Part shown: piece by piece, positions 43,918-53,501 of the stretch | Layout of the letters: every line of letters starts with the position of its first letter | Numbering within the stretch: the first letter of the stretch is position 1 | Assembly: GCF_020529025.1 (NCBI RefSeq) | Contig: NZ_JACNMM010000012.1 | Span: forward strand, 78,859-142,858 | DNA: 64,000 nucleotides | Reading direction: 5' to 3' | From: Oceaniglobus trochenteri | GTDB lineage: Bacteria > Pseudomonadota > Alphaproteobacteria > Rhodobacterales > Rhodobacteraceae | Notes under the pieces: model-generated | Told to the model about the DNA's origin: nothing | Databases searched by the model: none | Seen by the model: the letters and a program-made list of their open reading frames with translations, nothing else | Position numbers and translations under genes: made by a program

Positions 43918-45180
43918 ATGACCCGCACACTGATCGCCGCTTTGGCCACCACCGCGCTGACCGCCTTGCCCGCCCTTGCGGTGGAAAAGGCCGCGGTGCT
44001 GGAAAACTATGCCGATATCGCCGCTGCCGGTTACGGCGACAGCCTGACGGCGGCCAGGGCGCTGAACCGGGCGGTGGACGCGCTGATCGCCGAACCCTCG
44101 GCCGAAGCGCTGCAGGCGGCGAAAACGGCCTGGCTGGCCGCGCGCGTCCCCTATCAGCAGACCGAGGTGTTCCGGTTCGGCAATGCAATCGTCGATGACT
44201 GGGAGGGCAAGGTGAACGCCTGGCCGCTGGACGAGGGGCTGATCGACTATGTCGATGCGGCCTATGGCGGCGCCAGCGATGAAAACGAATATGCCGTGCT
44301 GAACGTCATCGCCAACCCCACCTTCACCCTGTCGGGCCAGGAAGTGGACGCCACGGACATCACCCCCGAGCTTCTGGAAACCACCCTGCACGAGGCCGAT
44401 GCCGTCGAATCCAACGTCGCCACCGGGTATCACGCGATCGAGTTTCTTCTCTGGGGGCAGGATCTGAACGGCACCGATCACGGCGCGGGCAACCGCCCCT
44501 GGACCGATTTCGCCACGGGGGAGGATTGCACCAACGGCAACTGCGACCGGCGCGGCGCATTCCTGAAGGCGGCCACCGATCTTCTGATCAGCGATCTTGA
44601 CTGGATGGCGGCCCAGTGGGCCGAGGGCGGCGATGCCCGCGCGGCAGTGACCGGGGACGAAACCGCCGGGATCCGCGCGATCCTGACCGGCATGGGCAGC
44701 CTGTCCTACGGCGAACAGGCCGGTGAGCGGATGAAGCTGGGCGTGCTGCTGAACGACCCCGAGGAAGAGCATGACTGTTTCTCGGACAACACCCACAACA
44801 GCCACTATTACGACGGGCTGGGCATGCGGAACGTCTATCATGGCGAATATGTGCGCATCGACGGTTCGCTGGTTTCGGGGCCCTCGGTCTCGGATCTGGT
44901 GGCCGAGGCGGACGCCGCCACCGACGCCGAGCTGAGCGCCAACCTTGACGCCACCATGGCCCGCCTGGGCCGGATCAAGAGCACCGCCGAAGCCGGGCTG
45001 AGCTATGACCAGATGCTGGCGCGCGGCAATGCCGAGGGCGAGGCGCTGATCATGGGGGCGGTCGATGCGCTGGTGGCCCAGACACGCAGCATCGAACGCG
45101 CAGTCGCGGTGCTGAAGGTGGACGCGGTCGATTTCGAAGGCTCCGACAGCCTCGACAATCCCGACGCGGTGTTCCAGTAA
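43918..45180 (+). CDS. Imelysin family iron-regulated protein
   Basis: This 420-aa protein has a signal peptide (residues 1-20). It has the imelysin/M75 fold with the GxHxxE-type motif GYHAIEFLLWGQ near residue 170. A Cys pair lies at GEDCTNGNCDRRG, and a late YDQMLARGNAEGE segment follows. Imelysins are periplasmic iron-regulated proteins needed for growth on iron or haem, and may bind metal. It is the first secreted gene of the operon. Confidence 0.85.
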   Translation: MTRTLIAALATTALTALPALAVEKAAVLENYADIAAAGYGDSLTAARALNRAVDALIAEPSAEALQAAKTAWLAARVPYQQTEVFRFGNAIVDDWEGKVNAWPLDEGLIDYVDAAYGGASDENEYAVLNVIANPTFTLSGQEVDATDITPELLETTLHEADAVESNVATGYHAIEFLLWGQDLNGTDHGAGNRPWTDFATGEDCTNGNCDRRGAFLKAATDLLISDLDWMAAQWAEGGDARAAVTGDETAGIRAILTGMGSLSYGEQAGERMKLGVLLNDPEEEHDCFSDNTHNSHYYDGLGMRNVYHGEYVRIDGSLVSGPSVSDLVAEADAATDAELSANLDATMARLGRIKSTAEAGLSYDQMLARGNAEGEALIMGAVDALVAQTRSIERAVAVLKVDAVDFEGSDSLDNPDAVFQ

Positions 45181-45233
45181 ACGGGCAGGGCCGGGGTATG
45201 CGCCCCGGCCCGCCACAACGCTTTGGAGGGTTC

Positions 45234-46787
45234 GTGAAACCTGCCGTATTGATACCGGCGCTGGCCCTTGGCTGCGCCGTGTTCGCGCCACCTGCCGCAA
45301 CGGCGGGCGATCTGCATCAGCCGCACCTGTCGGAAGTTCCCCGCACCAGGGCCGAAGAGGCGCGGATTGCCAAGGTCACGGCGCCCACCGACAGCTTCGA
45401 TGCGGCCGAACCCTTCGAGATCAACGCAGGCGGTGCCGCCACAACCCGGGCCCGCACCGACAGCGAGGCCTTCTCGCTGTCCTCGGCCAATATGTCGTTT
45501 GAACGCGAGCTGGATTTCAAGCTGGGCAACGGGCTGTTTGAAAAGCTCTGGGTTTCCTCTCCGTCCTCGACGCTGGCCTCTGACGGGCTTGGCCCGCTTT
45601 ACAATGCCCGCTCCTGCCAGCGCTGCCATCTGAAGGACGGGCGCGGCCACCCCCCCGAAAACGCCGGGGATGGGGCGGTGTCGATGTTCCTGCGCATCTC
45701 GGTGCCCGCCGCCCCCCAAGAGGCGATGAGCGAGATCGAGGCTTTCCTTCTTTCGGTGGGCGACGAGGTGGCACGCACCCGGCCCGATCCCGTCTACGGC
45801 GGGCAGTTGCAGGATTTCGGGGTGCAGGGGCATCCGGCCGAATACCGGCTGGACATCACCTATGACGACATCGCCGTGCCCCTGTCGGATGGCGAGGTGG
45901 CGCATCTGGCCGCGCCCACCTATCGCGCCGCCGACCTTGGCTATGGCCCGCTGGCCGAGGGCGCGATGCTCAGCCCCCGCGTGGCGCCGCAGATGATCGG
46001 GCTTGGCCTGCTCGAAGCGATCCCGGCACAGGATATCCTGGCGCAGGAAGACCCCGGCGATGCCGATGGCGATGGCATCTCGGGGCGCGCGCAGATGGTC
46101 TGGTCGTTCGAACAGGGGCGCATCATGCTGGGCCGCTTCGGGCTGAAGGCCGGCGCGCCGACGATCCGCGAACAATCGGCCAGCGCCTTTGCCGGCGATA
46201 TCGGCATGTCGACCCCCCTGTTCGAGGCGCCCTGGGGCGATTGCACAGAAGCCCAGGCCGATTGCCGCAGCGCCCCCCACGGCGACGGCGACGCGCGCGG
46301 CACCGAGATCGACGCCGAATCCCTTGACCTTGTCACCTTCTACAGCCGCAACCTGGCCGTTCCGGCCCGCCGCGACGTGGACGACCCGCAGGTCTTGCAG
46401 GGCAAGAAGGTGTTCTACGAGGCAGGCTGCATTTCCTGCCACACCCCGAAATACGTCACCGCAAGGCTGGACGATCAGCCGGAACAGAGCTTTGAACTGA
46501 TCTGGCCCTATACCGACCTCTTGTTGCATGACATGGGGGAGGGGCTGGCCGATCACCGCCCCGAGGGCCGCGCGACAGGCCGCGAATGGCGCACGCCGCC
46601 GCTTTGGGGAATCGGGCTGACCGAACAGGTGAACGGCCACACCCGGTTCCTGCACGATGGCCGGGCGCGCAACCTGCTTGAGGCGGTCCTGTGGCATGGG
46701 GGCGAGGCCGAGGCGGCGAAACAGAACGTGGTGTCCATGCCGAAAGAGGATCGCGATGCGCTGATCCGCTACCTGGAGAGTTTGTGA
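45234..46787 (+). CDS. DUF1111 di-haem thiol oxidoreductase-like protein
   Basis: This 517-aa periplasmic protein has a signal peptide and two c-type haem motifs: CQRCH near residue 128 and CISCH near residue 399. The segment DADGDGISGRAQMVW resembles a calcium-binding loop. DUF1111 proteins pair with imelysins in bacterial iron-uptake operons and may oxidise metal or organic thiols. The GTG start at 45234 follows GGAGGG. It would need the Ccm system, encoded 20 kb away. Confidence 0.85.
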   Translation: MKPAVLIPALALGCAVFAPPAATAGDLHQPHLSEVPRTRAEEARIAKVTAPTDSFDAAEPFEINAGGAATTRARTDSEAFSLSSANMSFERELDFKLGNGLFEKLWVSSPSSTLASDGLGPLYNARSCQRCHLKDGRGHPPENAGDGAVSMFLRISVPAAPQEAMSEIEAFLLSVGDEVARTRPDPVYGGQLQDFGVQGHPAEYRLDITYDDIAVPLSDGEVAHLAAPTYRAADLGYGPLAEGAMLSPRVAPQMIGLGLLEAIPAQDILAQEDPGDADGDGISGRAQMVWSFEQGRIMLGRFGLKAGAPTIREQSASAFAGDIGMSTPLFEAPWGDCTEAQADCRSAPHGDGDARGTEIDAESLDLVTFYSRNLAVPARRDVDDPQVLQGKKVFYEAGCISCHTPKYVTARLDDQPEQSFELIWPYTDLLLHDMGEGLADHRPEGRATGREWRTPPLWGIGLTEQVNGHTRFLHDGRARNLLEAVLWHGGEAEAAKQNVVSMPKEDRDALIRYLESL

Positions 46788-47776
46788 TGCGATTCCTTCC
46801 CGCCCTTGCCCTGTACCTGTCCGCCGCGCCCGCCCTTGCCGGCGTCGGCGAGGTGACCGACGACCATATTTTTCCCGGTTACACCGCCTTTGCCGCGGCG
46901 ACCGAAACCCTGACCGAAACCGCGCGCGGCGACTGCACCGCCGGGGCGCTGCGCCCCGCCTACCAGGACGCCTTCGATGCCTGGATGGGTGTCAGCCACC
47001 TGCGCCTTGGGCCGGTCGAAACCGATGGCCGCATCCTGGCGATTTCCTTCTGGCCGGATTCGCGCAACCTGACCGAAAGCAGCCTGCGCCGCCTGATCGC
47101 CGAACAGGACGGGGTGGTGGACACCCCCGGCGCCTATGGCGAGGTCAGCATTGCCGCGCGGGGGCTGATGGCGCTGGACCGGCTGCTTTATGACGACACG
47201 CTGGCCGGCTATGGCGCCGACAGTTACACCTGCCGCCTTGTCACCGCGATCACCGCCGATCTGGACGCCATGGCCGATGCCGTTCTGGCCGAATGGCAGC
47301 AGGGCTATGCCGACACCCTGCGCAGCGCGGGCGATCCGGAAAACACCACCTTCCTCAGTCAACGCGAGGCGGCGCAGGCGCTGTTCACGGTTCTGACCAC
47401 CGCACTTGAATTCGACGCCGACCAGAGGATCGGCCGCCCCATGGGCACCTTCGAGCGCCCCCGCCCGACCCGGGCCGAGGCCTGGCGTTCGGGCCGGTCG
47501 CTGCGCAATGTCGAACTGTCGCTGGTGGCGTTGCGCGATCTGGCGCTGAAACTTTCGCAGGACGAACCTGCGCAGACGCTGGCCGCCTTCGACGATGCGC
47601 TGGCGGCGGCGCGCGATCTGGACGATCCTGTTTTCGCCGGTGTCGAAGACCCGGGCAGCCGGTTCAAGATCGAGATCCTGCAACAGAAGATCCGCGCCGC
47701 GAAAGGCGCCGTCACGCTGGAGATCGGTGCGGGGCTTGGGGTCAGCGCCGGGTTCAATTCGGCGGATGGTGACTGA
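46787..47776 (+). CDS. Second imelysin-like protein, altered motif
   Basis: This 329-aa secreted protein is imelysin-like: signal peptide at residues 1-18, GYTAFAAATETLT near residue 27, and YQDAFDAWMGVSHLRLGP near residue 62. The GxHxxE position reads ARGLMALDRLLY, so the His and Glu are replaced by Met and Asp. It therefore differs from the first imelysin and may not bind metal the same way. It overlaps the upstream stop by one base (TGATG). Confidence 0.78.
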   Translation: MRFLPALALYLSAAPALAGVGEVTDDHIFPGYTAFAAATETLTETARGDCTAGALRPAYQDAFDAWMGVSHLRLGPVETDGRILAISFWPDSRNLTESSLRRLIAEQDGVVDTPGAYGEVSIAARGLMALDRLLYDDTLAGYGADSYTCRLVTAITADLDAMADAVLAEWQQGYADTLRSAGDPENTTFLSQREAAQALFTVLTTALEFDADQRIGRPMGTFERPRPTRAEAWRSGRSLRNVELSLVALRDLALKLSQDEPAQTLAAFDDALAAARDLDDPVFAGVEDPGSRFKIEILQQKIRAAKGAVTLEIGAGLGVSAGFNSADGD

Positions 47777-48850
47777 ATGACCACGCGCCGCGCCCTTCTG
47801 GCCAGTTTCGTCGCCGCCTCGGCCGTGCCGCGGCTGGGCTGGGCCGATGCGGGCAACCCCGCCTATATCGCCGCCGCCCGCGAACCCGACGGCACCTTCG
47901 CCCTTTTCGGTCTGTCCGAAACGGGCGCCGATGTCTTTCGTATCCCGCTGCCTGACCGGGGCCATGCCGCCACCGCCCATCCCAGCGCGCCCGAGATCGT
48001 CGCCTTCGCGCGTCGCCCCGGCACCTTCGCATTGGTGATCGACGGTGTAGGGGGGCGTGTCATCCGGCAGTTGGATGCACCACCGGGGCGTCATTTCTAC
48101 GGCCACGGCGCGTTTCTGGGCGGGGGTGACATCCTGTGCACCACCGAGAACGAGATCGACACCGGCGAGGGCCGCATCGGGCTCTGGTTGCGCCGCGAGG
48201 GGTATCGCCGGATCGGCGAAGTGGCCTCGGGCGGGATTGGGCCGCATGACATGAAACTGCTGGCGGACGGGCGCACGCTGGTGGTGGCCAACGGCGGTAT
48301 CCGCACCCACCCCGACCGGGGGCGCGAGAAGCTGAACCTCGATACCATGCGCCCCAACCTGACCTATCTGGATGCTACCGACGGCATACTGGAGCAGGTC
48401 GAACTTGCCCCCGACCTGCACCAATGTTCGATTCGCCATCTCGCGCTGGGGCAGGGCGGGCAGGTGGCCTTTGCCATGCAATGCCAGGGCGATCCGAACG
48501 AGGCGCAACCGCTTCTGGGCCTGCATCGGCGGGGCGAGGCGCCGGTTCTGTGCGAGGCCGACCTTGGCGAACAGGTGGCGATGCAGGGCTATGCCGGCAG
48601 CATCGCCTTCGACGGCGCCGCAGAGCGCGTGGCGATCACCAGCCCCAGGGGGGGGCGGGTGCATGTCTTTGACCGTGAAGGCAGCTTCCGGGCCGTCCAC
48701 CTGCGGGCGGATGTCTGCGGCATCGGTGCGGCCGTCGGCGGCTTTGTGGCCACCGACGGTTTGGGGGGCGTGCTGTCGCTGACGGCCCATGGCGCGACCC
48801 CGCTGGCCCGCGCCGCGCGCGCCTGGGACAACCACCTGATTCTGGTCTGA
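47777..48850 (+). CDS. DUF1513 protein with twin-arginine-like signal
   Basis: This 357-aa protein has an RR motif near the start (TTRRALLASFVAASA) that suggests Tat export. The rest looks like a beta-propeller (HFYGHGAFLGGGDILCTTENEID; GIGPHDMKLLADGRTLVVANGGIRTHPD), matching DUF1513. It starts right after the second imelysin stop and is the last gene of the iron operon. It may bind metal or assist the DUF1111 protein. Confidence 0.8.
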   Translation: MTTRRALLASFVAASAVPRLGWADAGNPAYIAAAREPDGTFALFGLSETGADVFRIPLPDRGHAATAHPSAPEIVAFARRPGTFALVIDGVGGRVIRQLDAPPGRHFYGHGAFLGGGDILCTTENEIDTGEGRIGLWLRREGYRRIGEVASGGIGPHDMKLLADGRTLVVANGGIRTHPDRGREKLNLDTMRPNLTYLDATDGILEQVELAPDLHQCSIRHLALGQGGQVAFAMQCQGDPNEAQPLLGLHRRGEAPVLCEADLGEQVAMQGYAGSIAFDGAAERVAITSPRGGRVHVFDREGSFRAVHLRADVCGIGAAVGGFVATDGLGGVLSLTAHGATPLARAARAWDNHLILV

Positions 48851-48951
48851 ACCACCGCCGCGCGGCGGCGACTCCCGGCCCGCATCGCCGCGACAGGCTC
48901 TGCGCGGTCGCGAATTGTCGTTCCCTGCAAGGCGGTTATGGCGGGATTTGT

Positions 48952-49004
48952 CCATATGTTGTGCCGATCTGGCCCAATCGGAGAGTTTTCGCCGATATGT
49001 TGCG
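48952..49004 (+). promoter_or_regulatory. Pair of NrdR-like boxes
   Basis: Two copies of ATATGTTG (followed by TG and CG) lie 41 bp apart, about four helical turns. They match most of the NrdR consensus half CwAtATaTwGtg. NrdR represses ribonucleotide reductase genes when dATP is high. Confidence 0.35.
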
Positions 49005-49088
49005 TAGGGGTCGCACCGATCCGAGGGGTTGAGATTCTTTCGATTCCGGGGGCAGGCCGCTTGTCCCCAGCCCCGGTTTCAACCGATC

Positions 49089-49152
49089 TGTGAATAAGCC
49101 GCCCTAAACCTGCCGGAACCTTGGGAAAACGCAGGGCCTGGGTTGTGGATAA
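49089..49152 (-). promoter_or_regulatory. Two DnaA-like boxes
   Basis: TTATCCACA (reverse strand, 49144-49152) is a perfect DnaA box. TTATTCACA (49089-49097) has one change. They lie 55 bp apart in the same orientation, upstream of nrdJ. Confidence 0.4.
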
Positions 49153-49491
49153 ACGCGGGGGCGGATTGGGGGGAAACCGGGCAAGAAGATTCGCCCACCC
49201 ACAGCGCCGCAGGGTCAACCGGATTTTCCCGGCAAACGGGGAAAATAGGCGTTGACCATGGCACCGGATATACGCCAGTTTGTGCAGGCCGACGGGGAGG
49301 CCACCAGATGTAGTGGCCAGTCGGAGCCGGGACCACATTCAGGTCACCCGCGTGACGGGGCATCCAACGGGCAGCATATGCCCGTTGCCGAATGAGTTTC
49401 GCCTGTCTTCCCCGCACCGGCGTCTTGGCGACGTGCCCCGCAACGACGGGGGGCGGGCTATCGAAAACGCAACATTGGGGCAGATCGACAC

Positions 49492-52400
49492 ATGAAAATC
49501 GAACGCACGTTCACCCGCGCCGGCTCGGACGCTTATGCGAAGCTTGAGTTCACCACCGTGACCTCGGAAATTCGCAATCCCGACGGCACGGTCGTTTTCC
49601 ACAACGACCAGGTGGAGGTGCCGGCGAAATGGTCGCAGGTGGCCAGTGACGTGATCGCCCAGAAATATTTCCGCAAGGCCGGCATTCCGGCCGCCCTGAA
49701 GAAGGTGCGCGAAAAGGATGTGCCCGAATTCCTCTGGCGCTCGGTTCCCGACGAAGAGGCCCTGGCCAAGCTGCCCGAGGATGAACGCTTTGGCGGTGAA
49801 ACCTCGTCCAAGCAGGTGTTCGACCGGCTGGCCGGTGCCTGGGCCTACTGGGGCTGGAAGGGCGGCTATTTCACCAAGGAAAGCGACGCCCGCGCCTATT
49901 TCGACGAAATGCGCTATATGCTGGCCACCCAGAAGGCCGCGCCCAACAGCCCCCAGTGGTTCAACACCGGGCTGCATTGGGCCTATGGCATCGACGGCCC
50001 GGCGCAGGGCCACTACTATGTCGACTTCAAGACCGGCAAGCTGACCAAGTCCAAGTCGAGCTATGAGCATCCCCAGCCCCACGCCTGCTTCATCCAGTCG
50101 GTCGCCGACGATCTGGTGAACGACGGCGGCATCATGGATCTCTGGGTGCGCGAGGCGCGTCTGTTCAAATACGGCAGCGGCACCGGCACCAACTTCTCGT
50201 CCCTGCGCGGCGAGGGCGAAAAACTGTCGGGCGGCGGCAAGTCCAGCGGTCTGATGGGGTTCCTCAAGATCGGTGACCGCGCGGCGGGCGCGATCAAGTC
50301 GGGCGGCACCACGCGGCGCGCGGCCAAGATGGTGATCGTCGACGCCGACCACCCCGATATCGAGGATTTCATCAACTGGAAGGTCATCGAGGAACAGAAG
50401 GTCGCCAGCATCGTCGCCGGATCGAAGATGCACGAGCAGAAGCTGAACGCGCTGTTCGCCGCGATTAAGCAGTGGGACGGCGCCGCGGCCGATGCCTATG
50501 AACCCGCCAAGAACAACGCCCTGAAGGCGGCGATCAAGGACGCCAAGAAAGTCTGCATCCCCGAAACCTACGTCAAGCGCGTGCTGGATTATGCCAAGCA
50601 GGGTCATACCAGCATCGAATTCCCGACCTACGACACCGATTGGGATTCCGAGGCCTATTCCTCGGTTTCGGGCCAGAACTCGAACAACTCGATCCGCGTG
50701 ACCGATGCCTTTCTGAAGGCCGTGGAAAACGACAGCGACTGGGAGCTGATCAACCGGCGCGACGGCAAGGTCGCCAAGACAATCAAGGCCCGCGATCTGT
50801 GGGAACAGGTGGGCCATGCCGCATGGGCCTGTGCCGATCCGGGCATCCAGTTTCATGACACCGTCAACGACTGGCACACCTGCCCCGAAGACGGCGCGAT
50901 CCGCGGGTCGAACCCCTGCAGCGAATACATGTTCCTGGACGACACCGCCTGCAACCTGGCGTCGATGAACCTTCTGACCTTCCTCAAGGACGGGGAATTC
51001 CAGGTCGAGGATTACATGCACGCCACGCGTCTTTGGACCGTGACGCTGGAAATCTCGGTCACCATGGCGCAGTTCCCCAGCAAGGAGATTGCCCAGCGGT
51101 CCTATGATTTCCGCACCCTCGGGCTGGGCTATGCCAACATCGGCGGGCTGCTGATGAACATGGGCCACGGTTATGACAGCAAGGAAGGCCGCGCGCTTTG
51201 CGGTGCCCTGACCGCGATCATGACCGGCGTGTCCTATGCCACCAGCGCCGAAATGGCCGGTGAGCTGGGCGCCTTCCCGGGCTATGCACGCAACGGCGCA
51301 CACATGCTGCGGGTGATCCGCAACCACCGCACCGCCGCCCACGGGCTGGCCGACGGGTACGAGAAGCTGGCCACCAAGCCCGTGCCACTGGATCACGCCA
51401 ATTGCCCCGACGCGCGCCTGGTCGAGATTGCCAAGGGCGCCTGGGACGAAGCCCTGGCCCTGGGTGAAAAGCACGGCTATCGCAACGCGCAGGTTTCGGT
51501 TATCGCGCCCACCGGCACCATCGGCCTGGTGATGGATTGCGACACCACCGGGATCGAGCCCGATTTCGCCCTGGTGAAGTTCAAAAAGCTGGCCGGTGGC
51601 GGATACTTCAAGATCATCAACCGCTCGGTTCCTGCGGCTCTGGAAAACCTCGGCTACGGGTCGGCGCAGATCGAAGAGATCATCGCCTATGCGGTCGGCC
51701 ACGGTTCCATCGGCAACGCGGCGCGGATCAACACCACCTCGCTGATCGGTCACGGGTTCGGGGCGGGCGAGATCGCCAAGATCGAAGCCGCACTTCCCAG
51801 CGCCTTCGACATCCGCTTCGTGTTCAACCAGTGGACCCTGGGCGATGCCTTCTGCCGCGAAACCCTGGGCATTCCGGCCGAGAAGCTGAACGATCCCACC
51901 TTCGACCTGCTGCGCCATCTGGGCTTTTCCAAGCAGGACATCGACGCCGCCAACGACCATGTCTGCGGCACCATGACCCTTGAGGGCGCGCCGCACCTGA
52001 AGAAGGAACACTATCACATCTTCGATTGCGCCAACCCCTGCGGCAAGAAGGGCAAGCGGTTCCTCTCGGTCGACAGCCACATCTACATGATGGCGGCGGC
52101 GCAAAGCTTCATCTCGGGCGCGATCTCGAAGACGATCAACATGCCCAACGACGCCACCATCGAAGATTGTCAGAAGGCCTATGAACTGTCCTGGTCGCTG
52201 GGTGTGAAGGCCAACGCGCTTTACCGTGACGGCTCGAAGCTCAGCCAGCCCCTGGCGGCCGCTCTGGTCGAGGATGACGAAGAGGCGGAAGAGATCCTGG
52301 CCAGCGGAAGCGACCGCGAAAAGGCCGTGGTCCTGGCCGAGAAGGTGGTCGAGAAGGTCATCATCAAGGAAGTCGTACGCTCGAACCGCGAAAAGATGCC

Positions 52401-53139
52401 CCAGCGGCGTCGCGGTTATACCCAGAAGGCCAATGTGGGCGGGCACAAGGTGTACCTGCGCACCGGTGAATATGCCGATGGCAAGCTGGGCGAGATCTTC
52501 ATCGACATGCACAAGGAAGGTGCCGCCTTCCGCGCGATGATGAACAATTTCGCCATCTCGGTCTCGATGGGTCTGCAATACGGCGTGCCGCTGGAAGAAT
52601 TCGTCGATGCCTTCACCTTCACCAAGTTCGAACCCGCCGGGATGGTGCATGGCAACGAGACGATCAAGAACGCGACCTCGATCCTCGACTACATCTTCCG
52701 CGAACTGGCGGTGTCCTATCTTGACCGCACCGACCTGGCCCATGTGCAGCCCACGGGCGACACCTTCGATGACATCGGCCGCGGCGAGGAAGAGGGCAAG
52801 CGCAACTTCTCGGAAGTGCCGGGCAGCTCTGGCGCGTCGCCCCTTGATGTGCTGAAGCAGGTGGTGTCCACCGGGTATCTGCGCAACCGCGTGCCCCAGG
52901 AACTGCGCGTGGTGCAGGGTGGCATGCTGGGCGAGGCGGTGAGCGAGGCGATCGCCACGATGGAGCCCGCCCCGAGCGAGCCGAAAGCCGCCAAGCCGGT
53001 GGCGATGGACGCCCGCGCCAAGGCCCGGATGCAGGGATACGAAGGCGAGGCCTGCGGCGAATGCGGCAACTTCACCCTGGTGCGCAACGGCACCTGCATG
53101 AAGTGCAACACCTGCGGCGGCACCAGCGGCTGTAGCTGA
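49492..53139 (+). CDS. nrdJ: Adenosylcobalamin-dependent ribonucleotide reductase (class II)
   Basis: NrdJ reduces ribonucleotides to deoxyribonucleotides using adenosylcobalamin, without oxygen. The 1215-aa protein has the active-site signature [21 protein letters not shown] (Asn474, Cys476, Glu478), the [19 protein letters not shown] motif, and the C-terminal zinc-like cluster [22 protein letters not shown]. The single large subunit is typical of the roseobacter class II enzyme. A 640-bp leader precedes it, and hairpins and a strong terminator follow. It depends on B12 supply. Confidence 0.97.
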   Translation: MKIERTFTRAGSDAYAKLEFTTVTSEIRNPDGTVVFHNDQVEVPAKWSQVASDVIAQKYFRKAGIPAALKKVREKDVPEFLWRSVPDEEALAKLPEDERFGGETSSKQVFDRLAGAWAYWGWKGGYFTKESDARAYFDEMRYMLATQKAAPNSPQWFNTGLHWAYGIDGPAQGHYYVDFKTGKLTKSKSSYEHPQPHACFIQSVADDLVNDGGIMDLWVREARLFKYGSGTGTNFSSLRGEGEKLSGGGKSSGLMGFLKIGDRAAGAIKSGGTTRRAAKMVIVDADHPDIEDFINWKVIEEQKVASIVAGSKMHEQKLNALFAAIKQWDGAAADAYEPAKNNALKAAIKDAKKVCIPETYVKRVLDYAKQGHTSIEFPTYDTDWDSEAYSSVSGQNSNNSIRVTDAFLKAVENDSDWELINRRDGKVAKTIKARDLWEQVGHAAWACADPGIQFHDTVNDWHTCPEDGAIRGSNPCSEYMFLDDTACNLASMNLLTFLKDGEFQVEDYMHATRLWTVTLEISVTMAQFPSKEIAQRSYDFRTLGLGYANIGGLLMNMGHGYDSKEGRALCGALTAIMTGVSYATSAEMAGELGAFPGYARNGAHMLRVIRNHRTAAHGLADGYEKLATKPVPLDHANCPDARLVEIAKGAWDEALALGEKHGYRNAQVSVIAPTGTIGLVMDCDTTGIEPDFALVKFKKLAGGGYFKIINRSVPAALENLGYGSAQIEEIIAYAVGHGSIGNAARINTTSLIGHGFGAGEIAKIEAALPSAFDIRFVFNQWTLGDAFCRETLGIPAEKLNDPTFDLLRHLGFSKQDIDAANDHVCGTMTLEGAPHLKKEHYHIFDCANPCGKKGKRFLSVDSHIYMMAAAQSFISGAISKTINMPNDATIEDCQKAYELSWSLGVKANALYRDGSKLSQPLAAALVEDDEEAEEILASGSDREKAVVLAEKVVEKVIIKEVVRSNREKMPQRRRGYTQKANVGGHKVYLRTGEYADGKLGEIFIDMHKEGAAFRAMMNNFAISVSMGLQYGVPLEEFVDAFTFTKFEPAGMVHGNETIKNATSILDYIFRELAVSYLDRTDLAHVQPTGDTFDDIGRGEEEGKRNFSEVPGSSGASPLDVLKQVVSTGYLRNRVPQELRVVQGGMLGEAVSEAIATMEPAPSEPKAAKPVAMDARAKARMQGYEGEACGECGNFTLVRNGTCMKCNTCGGTSGCS

Positions 53140-53150
53140 GCGAAAGACAG

Positions 53151-53171
53151 GGGCGGGGCATTGCCCCGCCC
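53151..53171 (+). terminator. nrdJ 3' hairpin
   Basis: A 9-bp stem gggcggggc/gccccgccc with a 3-nt loop lies 12 bp after the nrdJ stop. It lacks a U-run. Confidence 0.5.
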
Positions 53172-53280
53172 GTTACATGAATACCGATCCGGGGCGGGTG
53201 CGCTTGCCCCTGACGCTGACGGGCCACAGGCATAAAACAATCCGAGCGGTGAACCAATCGAGCCCGGTCACGCGAACCTT

Positions 53281-53307
53281 GGGGCGCCCTTGCGGCGCCC
53301 CTTTTTC
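53281..53307 (+). terminator. Strong intrinsic terminator after nrdJ
   Basis: An 8-bp stem ggggcgcc/ggcgcccc with a 5-nt loop is followed by TTTTT. It lies 142 bp past nrdJ, so it may end a longer 3' UTR or a separate short transcript. Confidence 0.8.
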
Positions 53308-53501
53308 TGTTCGCTCCATGGGATTGCGGGGCGGGCTTGAACAGCATTGTTTCGTAAATAAAACAGATGTACAAATTGCTACAGTAATCCCCGGCACCCG
53401 ATGGCGTCACATCCGTGTCACAGGGGGCGACTAATGGCAGGGAGCGATGCGCAAGGCCGGCAAATTTCCGTTCTGCGCCGTCGGAAAAACTGGAGAACAT
53501 G

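Larger units (their letters stand above)
48851..49491. other. 640-bp non-coding region upstream of nrdJ
   Basis: No protein gene is evident. It holds two NrdR-like boxes (48952-48963 and 48993-49004), two DnaA-like boxes (49089, 49144), and three short inverted repeats near 49299-49318, 49343-49356 and 49365-49387. It is likely a long regulated leader of nrdJ. Confidence 0.6.

Noticed and set aside
49299..49387. Full cobalamin riboswitch in front of nrdJ
   Set aside because: Only a partial B12-box-like string is present; the conserved GCCACTG and CCGCAACTG parts are missing, so I list it only as a structured leader.
49339..52743. 1134-codon open frame on the minus strand
   Set aside because: It is the antisense shadow of nrdJ; high-GC genes often keep the reverse frame open.
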